Origin: JANOGU01 sp964499865
Lineage (GTDB): Bacteria; Pseudomonadota; Alphaproteobacteria; Rhodobacterales; Rhodobacteraceae
Reading direction: 5' to 3'
Assembly: GCA_964499865.1 (NCBI GenBank)
Contig: CAZCPY010000024.1
Span: forward strand, 1 to 29,258
DNA length: 29,258 bases
This document shows, piece after piece, positions 10,325-17,309 of the stretch. The stretch's first letter is position 1; each line of letters opens with the position of its first letter. The position numbers and the translations under genes are program-made. Below the pieces are notes generated by a model, which did not search any database, was not told where the DNA came from, and saw only the letters and a list, made by a program, of their open reading frames with translations.

Positions 10325-10647
10325 GTGCCCGAACGGCCGGGCCGGAAGCTCTGGAAATGACGTGCTTCCCTCCCCCTCGCGGGGGAGGGAGAGGGTCGGG
10401 GGGGCTGCCTCCGGCGGAGGGGCGCCCCTCCTCCCTTCCCTCCCCGCGCGGGGAAGGGAAGGCGCCCATGGGCACGCGGCGCGCGTCCGGTGTCGGTCGC
10501 GCCGCGGTTTCCCGCGCTTGCGCCTGATTGCGGCACCGCCGCGGCAGGATTGCCGCGTTGCGCGGAAACATTCCCCAATCCCGCCACGCGCCTGCCCGCA
10601 TTCCCCGGCATCGCTGGGCCCGGACCATCTTGTCGGAGGGCCGGGAC
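10325..10647. other. Intergenic region between secA and the exported-protein gene
   Basis: These 323 bases hold one copy of a G/C-tract repeat (10365-10475, listed separately). The remaining right half (10476-10647) has several short GC palindromes around 10525-10570 and a good ribosome-binding site (TCGGAGGG, about 10633-10640) for the next gene. I see no RNA gene, and no terminator with a T-run after secA. Confidence 0.6.
10365..10475. repeat. Intergenic G/C-tract repeat, copy A
   Basis: The element starts CTTCCCTCCCCCTCGCGGGG and ends with CCCCGCGCGGGGAAGGGAAG, so each end can fold into a hairpin of C-runs paired with G-runs. The centre carries CCTCCGGCGGAGG, a small palindrome. Its first 45 bases match the reverse complement of the right half of copy B (13143-13250) almost base for base. 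Short GC-rich palindromic repeats of this style are scattered between genes in many alphaproteobacteria. Its place directly after secA suggests a possible role in mRNA end formation or stability. Confidence 0.75.
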
Positions 10648-11562
10648 ATGGACGCGAAGGCAAGACGCCGCATCGCACTGGCGGTCGCCACGCTGGGGAT
10701 TGCACTGGGTGCGGGCCATCTGGTGCAGTCGGGCCGCGGCGGCGATGCGCGGCAGGCCGCTGCCGAGGTGCCGACCGCCATCGTGCCGCTGGCCGCGGGC
10801 GAGGTGCCGGCGGCGCCCGCGCTCGCCGCCCTTCTGCCCGCCGACCCCGCGCCGCCGGTGCTTCTGCCCCCTGCGGCGCTGCCCCCGGCACGCCCGCCAA
10901 AGACCGCCGCCGCCGACCCCTGCGCGCTGACGCTGGCGGTGACGGCAGGCTTGCGGGCGACGCTGGACGTGACCTTCATCGCCCCCTGCGCGCCGCAGGC
11001 GCGGCTGGTGCTGCGCCACGGCGGGCTTGCCGTCACCGGGCGGACCTCGGCCACCGGCAGGCTGACCGTCTCCCTCCCCGCGCTGGACCCGGCAGGCCGG
11101 GTCTCGGTCCGGCTGCGCGGCGGCCGGCAGGCCGACGCGGCGGCGCCCGTGGCGCTGGACGGCATCCGCCGCGCCGCGGTGCAGTGGCATGGGGCCGACC
11201 GTTTCGCGCTGAACGCCTTCGAGAACGGTGCCGCCTTCGGCGCACCCGGGCACCTGACCGCCACCGGCGGCGCGGGTGCGGGGACCCTGGTCGCGCTTGG
11301 CGATGCGACCGTCGATCTGCCGATGCTGGCCGAGGTCTATACCTTCCCCGCCGACCCCGCCCTGCCGGTCGAGGTCGCGCTCGAGGCGCCGGTCACGCCC
11401 CAGACCTGCGGCCGCGACCTGGTGGGCGAAATCCTCGACAGCCGCGCGGGCCGCGTCACCGCGACCGACCTGACGCTGGCGATGCCCGCCTGCGACGCGC
11501 AGGGCGGCTTTCTGGTGTTGAACAATCTCTGGTCCGGGACGACACTCGCCGCCGCCGACTGA
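10648..11562 (+). CDS. Unrecognised membrane-anchored or exported protein
   Basis: I do not recognise the family. The ATG at 10648 is preferred over the longer open frame (from 10528) because of TCGGAGGG just upstream and because it puts a basic-then-hydrophobic segment (MDAKARRRIALAVATLGIAL) at the N-terminus, a signal anchor or signal peptide. The 304 residues then have an Ala/Pro-rich linker (about 30-88) and a C-terminal region of predicted beta-strands with four cysteines (in DPCAL, APCAPQ, PQTCGR and MPACDAQ) that could form two periplasmic disulfides. The chain ends in GGFLVLNNLW. The next gene begins 19 bases later in the same direction, so the two are likely co-transcribed and may act together at the cell envelope. 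Its place after secA is context only. Confidence 0.8.
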   Translation: MDAKARRRIALAVATLGIALGAGHLVQSGRGGDARQAAAEVPTAIVPLAAGEVPAAPALAALLPADPAPPVLLPPAALPPARPPKTAAADPCALTLAVTAGLRATLDVTFIAPCAPQARLVLRHGGLAVTGRTSATGRLTVSLPALDPAGRVSVRLRGGRQADAAAPVALDGIRRAAVQWHGADRFALNAFENGAAFGAPGHLTATGGAGAGTLVALGDATVDLPMLAEVYTFPADPALPVEVALEAPVTPQTCGRDLVGEILDSRAGRVTATDLTLAMPACDAQGGFLVLNNLWSGTTLAAAD

Positions 11563-11581
11563 CGCGGGGGGTGACGGGGGC

Positions 11582-13108
11582 GTGTGGGGCAGGGGGATTG
11601 CGGCGCTGTGCGCAGGGCTCTGGCTTGCCGCACCCGCCGTCGCGCAGGACGCGACGCTGACCTCTCGCGACGGGTCGCTGACGCTGGCGGGCAACCTTCT
11701 GGGCTATGACGGCGAGGTCTACCGGCTGGACACGCGATACGGCGTGCTGACGGTCGCCGCTGCGGGCGTGATCTGCGAAGGCCCCGCCTGCCCGGGCCTG
11801 TCGGCGCCCCTGACGGCGATGCGCTTCACCGGGGCTGAGGAACCGGCCCTCCGGTTGCTGCCCGGCCTTCTGGAGGCCTTCGCGCGGTCGCGCGGGCTGG
11901 TCTTGCGCGAGACCGGGGCCGCCACCGGCTTTGCCGCCGAAATCACCGACCCCGCGGCGGGCGAAGTGCTGGCCCGCATCAGCTTTGCCCCCGACAGCGT
12001 TGCCGGTGCCGCGGCTGCGCTGGCCGGGGGCCGCGCCGACATGGCGGTATCGCCCCTGCCCGCGGACGGCGCCCGCGTGCTGGCGCTTGAGGCGCTGCTG
12101 CCCATCGTCGCCGCCGACAACCCGGTGGCGCAGGTGCGCTCTACCGCGCTGGCCGCGGCGCTGACCGGCAAGGTCACGAACTGGCGCGACCTCGGCGGGC
12201 CCGACATGCCCATCGTGCTGCACGCGCTGCGACCCGGCGCGGCGCTGCAGGTCGCGGTCGAGGCGCGGCTGGGCGCGGCCCTGCCCGATGCGGTGATCCA
12301 CGACAGCCCCGCGTCGCTTGCCGCCGCCGTGGCGCGCGACCCCTGGGCGCTGGCGCTGACCGGGGCCTCTGCCGTGGGCGGCGCCCGGGTGCTGCCCCTG
12401 ACCGACAGCTGCGACTTTCCGCTGCCGGTGACGCCGATGACGGTCAAGGCCGAGGACTACCCGCTGGCCGCGCCGCTGTACCTCGCCGTGCCCGGTCGGC
12501 GCCTGCCCTTGCTTGCGCGCGAATTCCTCGAGTTCCTGGCCACCGACGCCGCGCAGGACGAGGTGCGTGCCGCGGGCTACATCGACCGCCGCCCGGCGCG
12601 CGCCCCCCTGGCCGCCGACGGGCGCCGGCTTCTGGGGGCGATCCGCAACGCGGGGGCCGAGGTGCCGCTGGAGGAGTTGCAGCGCCTCGCCGCGGCGATG
12701 GCGGGGGGCGACCGGCTGTCGATGACCTTCCGGTTCGAGGACGGGGCGACGGTGCTGGACGCCGTCTCGCGCGATGCGCTGGCGGATCTTGCGCGGCTGA
12801 TCGGGGCGCGGGCCTTCGACGGCTATGCGCTGGTGCTGGCGGGGTTTTCGGACGGATCGGGGTCGGCCGCGGCGAACCTCGCGCTCAGCCGGTCGCGGGC
12901 CGAGGCGGTGCGGGGCGAACTCGCCCGGCTGGCGCCCGACCTTGCCGCCGCCGACCTGCCCGCGGTCGAGGCCTATGGCGAGGCCCTGCCGATGGCCTGC
13001 GACACCACCGCCGTGGGCCGCCGGATCAACCGGCGGGTCGAGCTGTGGCTCTACCCCCTGTCCACCTGGGACGGCCCGCGCGATCCGGCAGAGGTGGAGC
13101 CGCTGTAG
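11582..13108 (+). CDS. Periplasmic substrate-binding-like domain fused to a C-terminal OmpA domain
   Basis: The 508-residue protein begins at a GTG (11582) with a signal peptide ending APAVAQD. A small N-terminal domain (about 22-75) includes LTSRDGSLTLAGNLLGYDGEVYRLDTRYG-type sequence, resembling domains in other alphaproteobacterial envelope proteins. Residues about 80-330 look like a PstS/type-2 periplasmic binding protein fold, with LTGKVTNWRDLGGPDMPIV as the most telling stretch, well known from phosphate-binding homologues. Residues about 375-490 are an OmpA-like peptidoglycan-binding domain (GFSDGSGSAAANLALSRSRAEAV and GRRINRRVELW). The fusion suggests a solute- or signal-binding protein tethered to the cell wall rather than one feeding an ABC transporter; no permease genes are nearby. 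Ligand unknown. Confidence 0.85.
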   Translation: MWGRGIAALCAGLWLAAPAVAQDATLTSRDGSLTLAGNLLGYDGEVYRLDTRYGVLTVAAAGVICEGPACPGLSAPLTAMRFTGAEEPALRLLPGLLEAFARSRGLVLRETGAATGFAAEITDPAAGEVLARISFAPDSVAGAAAALAGGRADMAVSPLPADGARVLALEALLPIVAADNPVAQVRSTALAAALTGKVTNWRDLGGPDMPIVLHALRPGAALQVAVEARLGAALPDAVIHDSPASLAAAVARDPWALALTGASAVGGARVLPLTDSCDFPLPVTPMTVKAEDYPLAAPLYLAVPGRRLPLLAREFLEFLATDAAQDEVRAAGYIDRRPARAPLAADGRRLLGAIRNAGAEVPLEELQRLAAAMAGGDRLSMTFRFEDGATVLDAVSRDALADLARLIGARAFDGYALVLAGFSDGSGSAAANLALSRSRAEAVRGELARLAPDLAAADLPAVEAYGEALPMACDTTAVGRRINRRVELWLYPLSTWDGPRDPAEVEPL

Positions 13109-13142
13109 CGCCCTTCACCGCGCGCAGCCCTTGCCGTGACAG

Positions 13143-13250
13143 GCGCCTCCCCTCCCCCTCGTGGGGAGGGGATGGGGGAGGGGGGCCCCTCCCGCCCGGC
13201 CGGGCGCCCCCCCACCCTCTCCCTCCCCCACGAGGGGGGAGGGAAGCGCC
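13143..13250. repeat. Intergenic G/C-tract repeat, copy B
   Basis: A near-palindromic element. The left end is GCGCCTCCCCTCCCCCTCGT, the right end is CCACGAGGGGGGAGGGAAGC, and the centre is CGCCCGGCCGGGCG. Each half can also fold by itself. Its right half, reverse complemented, is the left half of copy A (10365-10475). It lies between the stops of two convergent genes, where a bidirectional RNA-ending structure would be useful. Confidence 0.75.
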
Positions 13251-13276
13251 AGAGGTGGAAAGGTCCGGTCCCGCCC

Positions 13277-14461
13277 TCAGGCCACGTCCACCCAGACCCC
13301 GCCCGCCAGGTGGCTGTCGACGCAGGCGTCGGTGAAGGCCACGCCGTGCAGCCCGTCGCGCCCGTCGGGCACCAGGATGGCGCCTTCGGGCAGCGCGGTG
13401 CCGCTGCGGCGGGCGGCGACGGCGATGCCGCATTCGGCATAGAGGTTGGCCCAGGCGTCGGTCAGCGTCTCGCCATGGCCGCGGGGCAGGTGGGTCAGGC
13501 GCGCGGCCTCGGGCAGGATGCCCGCGCCCTGGCCGCGATGGTAGATCCGGTCGGGCCCGCCCAGACGTGCGACGCGCAGCTGTTCGGGGAACTCCTGATC
13601 CCAGGCGATGCCGCCCGTCTCGCCCCAGACCCGCAGGCGCAGGCCGCAATGCTGGCCCGGCGCGGCCTGCGTGACGTGCAGGATGCCCGGCACGTCGTCC
13701 GCAAGGCGCAGGTTGACGAAGGCCGTGTCCTCCAGCGTCTTGGCCGCGCCGCAGACGTGGAAATCGGCGCGCAGGCGGGTGATGTCCAGGCCCGTGACTT
13801 GCGTCAGCAGGTGGCAGGCGTGGGTGCCGATGTCGGCCACCGCCGCCGACCTTCCGGCCTTCGCGGGGTCCTGCCGCCAGACCTGGCCGCGCACCGCGGG
13901 GTCCACCGGGCCGGTGCCCCATTCCTGCAGGTATTCCACCGTCACCTGCCGGATGCGCCCGATCTCGCCCTGCCGCACCAGCCCGCGGGCCTGACGCACC
14001 ATGGCGTGATGCGCGTAGGGGTAGGTCACCAGCAACAGTCGCCCGGTTTCGGCCGACAACGCCACGAGGTCTTCGGCCTCGGTGCGCGTGGTGGTCATGG
14101 GCTTGTCACAGATCACGTCGATGCCTGCGCGCAGGAAGCCTGCCGCGATGGCGGCATGGGTGTGGTTGGGGGTGCAGACGACCACCGCCTCGATCCCGCC
14201 CTCGCGCGCGGCCTCGGCCGCGGCCATCGCGCGCCAGTCGGCATAGCTGCGGTCGGGCGCGATCATCCAGTCGGCGGCGGAGGCCGCGGCATTGGCGGGG
14301 TCGGAGGACAGCGCGCCTGCCACGATGTCCCAGTGGTTGGACAGCCGAACGCCCGCGGCATGCCACTGTCCCACCAGCCCGCCACGCCCGCCGCCGACAA
14401 AGCCCAGGCGCAGCCGCCGCCCCAGCGGCGGCTGCCGCAGTCCCGCCAGTGCAAACGCCAT
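13277..14461 (-). CDS. Gfo/Idh/MocA-family NAD(P)-dependent oxidoreductase (first copy)
   Basis: This family oxidises sugar or cyclitol hydroxyls with NAD(P). The frame opens upstream to 14575, but ATG 14461 follows a GGGGGG ribosome-binding site and gives 394 residues. The Rossmann fold has GFVGGGRGG near residue 20, then CDKPMT (the family's EKP catalytic motif with Asp in the first position) and ADIGTHACHL, whose Asp and His match the catalytic pair. The C-terminal alpha/beta domain is complete. It is clearly paralogous to the oxidoreductase at 18215-19369: shared landmarks are YADWRAM/YGDWRQM, AREGGIEAVVVCTPNHTH and TLEDTAFVNLRL. It is divergent from iolC across a LacI-type operator, so it probably belongs to the same regulon. 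Substrate unknown; an inositol or keto-sugar is likely from context. Confidence 0.9.
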   Translation of the reverse strand: MAFALAGLRQPPLGRRLRLGFVGGGRGGLVGQWHAAGVRLSNHWDIVAGALSSDPANAAASAADWMIAPDRSYADWRAMAAAEAAREGGIEAVVVCTPNHTHAAIAAGFLRAGIDVICDKPMTTTRTEAEDLVALSAETGRLLLVTYPYAHHAMVRQARGLVRQGEIGRIRQVTVEYLQEWGTGPVDPAVRGQVWRQDPAKAGRSAAVADIGTHACHLLTQVTGLDITRLRADFHVCGAAKTLEDTAFVNLRLADDVPGILHVTQAAPGQHCGLRLRVWGETGGIAWDQEFPEQLRVARLGGPDRIYHRGQGAGILPEAARLTHLPRGHGETLTDAWANLYAECGIAVAARRSGTALPEGAILVPDGRDGLHGVAFTDACVDSHLAGGVWVDVA

Positions 14462-14492
14462 CCCTGACCCCCCAAGCCCCGCGCAGATCGCG

Positions 14493-14521
14493 CTGGATTC
14501 CCTGATGCCGGGCAGTATAGA
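14493..14521 (+). promoter_or_regulatory. Candidate promoter of iolC
   Basis: TATAGA (14516-14521) is a good -10 element; the matching -35 at 17-base spacing is the weak CTGGAT (14493-14498). Five bases separate the -10 from the operator core, the same as at the iolE-type gene, so the start of transcription would fall inside the operator. Confidence 0.5.
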
Positions 14522-14541
14522 ACGGTTGCAACCGGTTGCAA
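14514..14541 (-). promoter_or_regulatory. Candidate promoter of the first Gfo/Idh/MocA oxidoreductase
   Basis: On the minus strand TTGCAA (14541-14536, inside the operator), a 16-base spacer and TATACT (14519-14514) form a promoter. The two divergent -10 elements overlap in AGTATAGA, and the operator supplies the -35 for the leftward one. The same spacing is found at the iolB side of the second operator. Confidence 0.5.
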
Positions 14542-14542
14542 C
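14525..14542. promoter_or_regulatory. LacI-family operator 1 (oxidoreductase / iolC)
   Basis: GTTGCAACCGGTTGCAAC is a perfect 18-base palindrome with the central CpG typical of LacI/GalR-family sites. It differs in one base from the 18-mer at 17256-17273. It lies 25 bases before the iolC ATG and 63 before the divergent oxidoreductase ATG. The likely binding protein is the LacI-type regulator encoded at 19356-20357. Confidence 0.85.
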
Positions 14543-14567
14543 AAGATCGGCGGCGCAGGGGGCGGGG

Positions 14568-15527
14568 ATGACCAACGGCGATTTGTGGATCGGTCAGGGC
14601 CCGCTGCTGGTGCTGGGACGCGCGGGGATGGACCTTTACGCCGACCCGCCGGGCACCCAGGCGGCGGCGGCGGGGGCCTTCATGGCGGCGCTGGGCGGAT
14701 CGGCGGGGAACATCGCGGCGGGGCTGGCGCGGCTGGGGCGGGCGGTGGGCCTGGTGTCGGCGGTGTCGGACGATGCGGTCGGGCGCTTCGTGCTGGGGCA
14801 GCTGCGCCACTACGGCATCGGTGCGGACCATGTCGCCGTCGCGGGCGGGGCCGCGCGCACCTCGCTGGCGGTGACCGAAACGCGGGAGCAGGCGCAGACG
14901 GTGATCTACCGCAACGAGGCCGCCGACTTCGCGCTGACCGAGGCGCAGGTCGCCCGCATCGCCATGGCCGCGCAGGGCGCGCTGGTCGTCACCGGCACGG
15001 CGCTGGCGCGTCAGCCGTCCCGCGCGGCAACCTTGGCGGCGATGGCGATGGCCCGTGCGGCGGGGCGGCCGGTGGTGCTGGACATCGACTACCGCGCCTA
15101 TTCCTGGGCCTCGGGCGACGAGGTGCGGGACATCTGCATGGCGGCGGCGGGGCTGAGCGACATGGTGGTGGGCAACGATCTGGAGTTCGACATGCTGGCC
15201 GGCGGCCCGCAGGGCCGCGGCACGGCGGCCGCGCTGGCGGCGGGGGGGCACATCGCGGTCTACAAGATGGGCGCCGAGGGGTCGGAGACCTTCACCCCCG
15301 CGGGGTCGTTCCGCACGGGCATCTTCCGCGTCACGGCACGCAAGCCGATGGGGGCGGGGGATGCCTTCATGGCGGGGCTTCTGGACGGGCTGGCCGGCGG
15401 CGATACGCTTCCGGCGGCGGTGCGGCGCGGGTCGGCGGCGGCGGCGATCGTGGTGGCCGGCATCGGCTGCGCCCCCGCCATGCCCGACCGCGCGACGCTC
15501 GAGGCGTTCCTGGCCGCCCGCGCCTGA
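14568..15527 (+). CDS. iolC: 5-dehydro-2-deoxygluconokinase-like PfkB kinase (IolC)
   Basis: IolC phosphorylates 5-dehydro-2-deoxygluconate at C6 in inositol breakdown. From the ATG at 14568 the protein has 319 residues, a single PfkB (ribokinase-fold) domain. The N-terminal FMAALGGSAGNIAAGLARLG carries PfkB signature 1. The C-terminal KPMGAGDAFMAGLL carries signature 2, with catalytic Asp265; KP-x-GAGD in place of the commoner DTTGAGD is typical of IolC. VVLDIDYRAYSW (about residues 165-176) is also IolC-like. Many proteobacterial IolC proteins carry a C-terminal aldolase-like DUF2090 domain; this one does not, which fits the presence of a separate aldolase gene converging on it only five bases away. 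A LacI-type operator lies just upstream. Confidence 0.88.
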   Translation: MTNGDLWIGQGPLLVLGRAGMDLYADPPGTQAAAAGAFMAALGGSAGNIAAGLARLGRAVGLVSAVSDDAVGRFVLGQLRHYGIGADHVAVAGGAARTSLAVTETREQAQTVIYRNEAADFALTEAQVARIAMAAQGALVVTGTALARQPSRAATLAAMAMARAAGRPVVLDIDYRAYSWASGDEVRDICMAAAGLSDMVVGNDLEFDMLAGGPQGRGTAAALAAGGHIAVYKMGAEGSETFTPAGSFRTGIFRVTARKPMGAGDAFMAGLLDGLAGGDTLPAAVRRGSAAAAIVVAGIGCAPAMPDRATLEAFLAARA

Positions 15528-15532
15528 AGGCG

Positions 15533-16360
15533 TCAGCGCGGGCCGAGGTCGCGCAGGATGGCGCGCGCGGCCTCTGCCATCGGCGCGACCACCTCGGACA
15601 GGATGGCGATCCGGTCGTAACGGTCGGGGTGGCGGGCGAGGGCCTCGCGCAGGGCCTGCCCGAAGACCTGGCGCAGTTCGGTGCCGATGTTCATCTTGGC
15701 AATCCGGCTGCCGCGTGCCAGCCGCCGCCGCATCGCGGGCGGCACGCCCGAGGCGCCGTGCAGCACGAGCGGCACGGCGGTCACGGCCTCGATGGCGGCA
15801 AGGGCGGCAAGGTCGATCCCGTCCGAGGGCGTTTCCTGCAGGTGCAGGTTGCCGACCGACACCGCCAGCGCATCCAGCCCCGTCTCCGCCGCGAAGCGCC
15901 GCGCCTCCGCGGGGTCGGTGCGCGCCGACCCCTCGCCGCCCGCATAGCCGACGAAGCCCAGTTCACCCTCGACCGACACGCCCGCCGCATGGGCCAGGCG
16001 CACGACCGCCGCGGTCAGGCGGATGTTGTCCTCGAGCGGCAGGCGCGAGCCGTCGATCATCACCGAGGTGAAGCCCGCCGCGATGGCGGCCTGACACTCC
16101 TGCACCGTGGTCGCATGGTCGAGGTGCACCACCACCGGCACCGCGGCCTGTTCCGCCAGATGGCGCAGCATCGCGCCCAGCACGGGGATCGGCGTGTGGC
16201 GGCGGCAGGCGGGGCCCGCCTGCAGGATCACCGGCAGCCGCTCGGCCTCGCCGGCCTGCACGAAGGCCAGCGCGTCCTCCCATCCCAGCACGACGAAGCC
16301 CGGCACGGTGCCGCCCCGGTCCAGGGTCGGGCGCAGCACCTCTGCCAGCGTGGCGATCAT
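15533..16360 (-). CDS. iolJ: Class II aldolase, probable 6-phospho-5-dehydro-2-deoxygluconate aldolase (IolJ type)
   Basis: Class II fructose-bisphosphate-aldolase family; by context it would split the IolC product into dihydroxyacetone phosphate and malonate semialdehyde. The ATG at 16360 overlaps the iolB stop (ATGA), so the frame to 16639 is ignored; 275 residues. The barrel carries HLDHA (79-83; Asp81 catalytic, His82 zinc ligand), EGELG (131-135), SVGNLHL (168-174, His173), LHGASG (200-205, His201) and NIGTEL (224-229), the phosphate-binding region that in the family is usually NxDTD or NxxTE. GNLHL instead of the usual GTAHG around the zinc histidine is a mild departure. Other aldolases of this family act on tagatose or fructose bisphosphate; the iolB/iolC setting is what points to IolJ. 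Confidence 0.82.
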   Translation of the reverse strand: MIATLAEVLRPTLDRGGTVPGFVVLGWEDALAFVQAGEAERLPVILQAGPACRRHTPIPVLGAMLRHLAEQAAVPVVVHLDHATTVQECQAAIAAGFTSVMIDGSRLPLEDNIRLTAAVVRLAHAAGVSVEGELGFVGYAGGEGSARTDPAEARRFAAETGLDALAVSVGNLHLQETPSDGIDLAALAAIEAVTAVPLVLHGASGVPPAMRRRLARGSRIAKMNIGTELRQVFGQALREALARHPDRYDRIAILSEVVAPMAEAARAILRDLGPR

Positions 16361-17199
16361 CGGAACCTGGCCACCATGTCCTTGATGCCGGGGATCGTGT
16401 CGACCTGATCGGCGTGGGCGGGTTGGAAGTACTGCACCAGCGGGCGCTGCGACGCGCCGCCGAGGATGGTGAAGTAGTACATCTCGTATCCCGGCAGCAC
16501 GCAGCAGGGATGATAGCCCCGGTCGATCACGAAGGTCGAGCCGTCGACGACGTGGAACGCCTCGCCCGGGCCGGTTTCGTCGCGTTGCAGCATCTGCATC
16601 CCCGACCCGCGATTGGGGCGGAAGCGGAAGTTGTAGCATTCGTCATGCCGCGTCTCGACCGGCAGGCGGTCGGTGTCGTGCTTGTGCGAGGGGAAGCCCG
16701 ACCAGCCGCCCGCGCCGACGGTGTAAAGCTCGGACACCAGCAGGCGACCCACGCGGCCGGCCTGCTTCTGCCCCAGGATGTGCTTGATCTTGCGGTGCGT
16801 CTTGGTGTCGTCGGACCCGTATTGCACCACGTCGATCTCGGCGGCGCTGACGGTGAAGGGCTGGAAGACCTGATCGCAGCGGGCGCCGGCGACGAAGACC
16901 TCGGCGCGATCGGACAGGCATTCGACCTCGACCGCCGCGCCGCCGGGCACATAGGCGCCTTCGGGCTCGCCGTCCCAGACATCGGCGCCGCGGTTGCCCA
17001 CGGCGCCGAGGTCGCGGTCGCCCACGGTCACGCGCACCGACCCCGTGGCAGGCACGATGCAGGTTTCATACCCCGGCACGCGGCCCAGGTGACGCTCGCC
17101 GCGCCGCAGCCGAAGGATGTTGAAATAGACGAAGGGCACGCGGGGGTCGTCCACGTCGACGATGGCCCGGTTGTGGTTGTCGTGCGGTGGAATGTGCAT
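16357..17199 (-). CDS. iolB: 5-deoxy-glucuronate isomerase IolB
   Basis: IolB converts 5-deoxy-D-glucuronate to 5-dehydro-2-deoxy-D-gluconate, the substrate of IolC. ATG 17199 is chosen over the longer frame (to 17334) because GGGGGG precedes it and the upstream residues include the operator region. The protein has 280 residues and two cupin-like halves. The second half carries the metal-site motifs of the family: PSHKHDTD (His162, His164), RHDECYNFRF (Glu177) and DRGYHPCCVLPGYEMYYFTILGG (His220). This is the most diagnostic gene of the island. It shares a four-base overlap with the aldolase downstream and is divergent from the TIM-barrel gene across operator 2. Confidence 0.93.
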   Translation of the reverse strand: MHIPPHDNHNRAIVDVDDPRVPFVYFNILRLRRGERHLGRVPGYETCIVPATGSVRVTVGDRDLGAVGNRGADVWDGEPEGAYVPGGAAVEVECLSDRAEVFVAGARCDQVFQPFTVSAAEIDVVQYGSDDTKTHRKIKHILGQKQAGRVGRLLVSELYTVGAGGWSGFPSHKHDTDRLPVETRHDECYNFRFRPNRGSGMQMLQRDETGPGEAFHVVDGSTFVIDRGYHPCCVLPGYEMYYFTILGGASQRPLVQYFQPAHADQVDTIPGIKDMVARFR

Positions 17200-17223
17200 C
17201 CCGCCCCCCTGCCCGAAATCCGA

Positions 17224-17252
17224 TTGACGCCCTTGCGGGGCAAGGCTATCAG
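17224..17252 (+). promoter_or_regulatory. Candidate promoter of the iolE-type gene
   Basis: TTGACG (17224-17229), exactly 17 bases, then TATCAG (17247-17252) is a good sigma-70 promoter. The core palindrome begins five bases after the -10, so a bound repressor would cover the start site. Confidence 0.6.
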
Positions 17253-17272
17253 GTCGATGCAACCGGTTGCAA
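17245..17272 (-). promoter_or_regulatory. Candidate promoter of iolB-iolJ
   Basis: Minus strand TTGCAA (17272-17267, inside the operator), a 16-base spacer and GATAGC (17250-17245). The -10 is weaker than at operator 1, but position and spacing are identical, which supports both assignments. Confidence 0.4.
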
Positions 17273-17273
17273 C
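17256..17273. promoter_or_regulatory. LacI-family operator 2 (iolB / iolE-type gene)
   Basis: GATGCAACCGGTTGCAAC matches operator 1 in 17 of 18 positions and keeps the perfect 14-base core TGCAACCGGTTGCA (17258-17271). It lies 36 bases before the rightward ATG (17310) and 56 before the leftward iolB ATG (17199). Confidence 0.85.
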
Positions 17274-17309
17274 AACGCTCTGCACCCCCTTCGAAGGAAA
17301 AGCCGCACG

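Noticed and set aside
10365..13250. The G/C-tract repeats as inverted repeats of an insertion sequence or composite transposon
   Set aside because: No transposase between them, no target-site duplication seen, and the elements are internally palindromic intergenic sequences.
14525..17273. The two palindromes as recombination or attachment sites
   Set aside because: Central CpG, 18-base length and fixed distance to promoter elements fit LacI-type operators; there is no integrase gene or tRNA, and the flanks differ.
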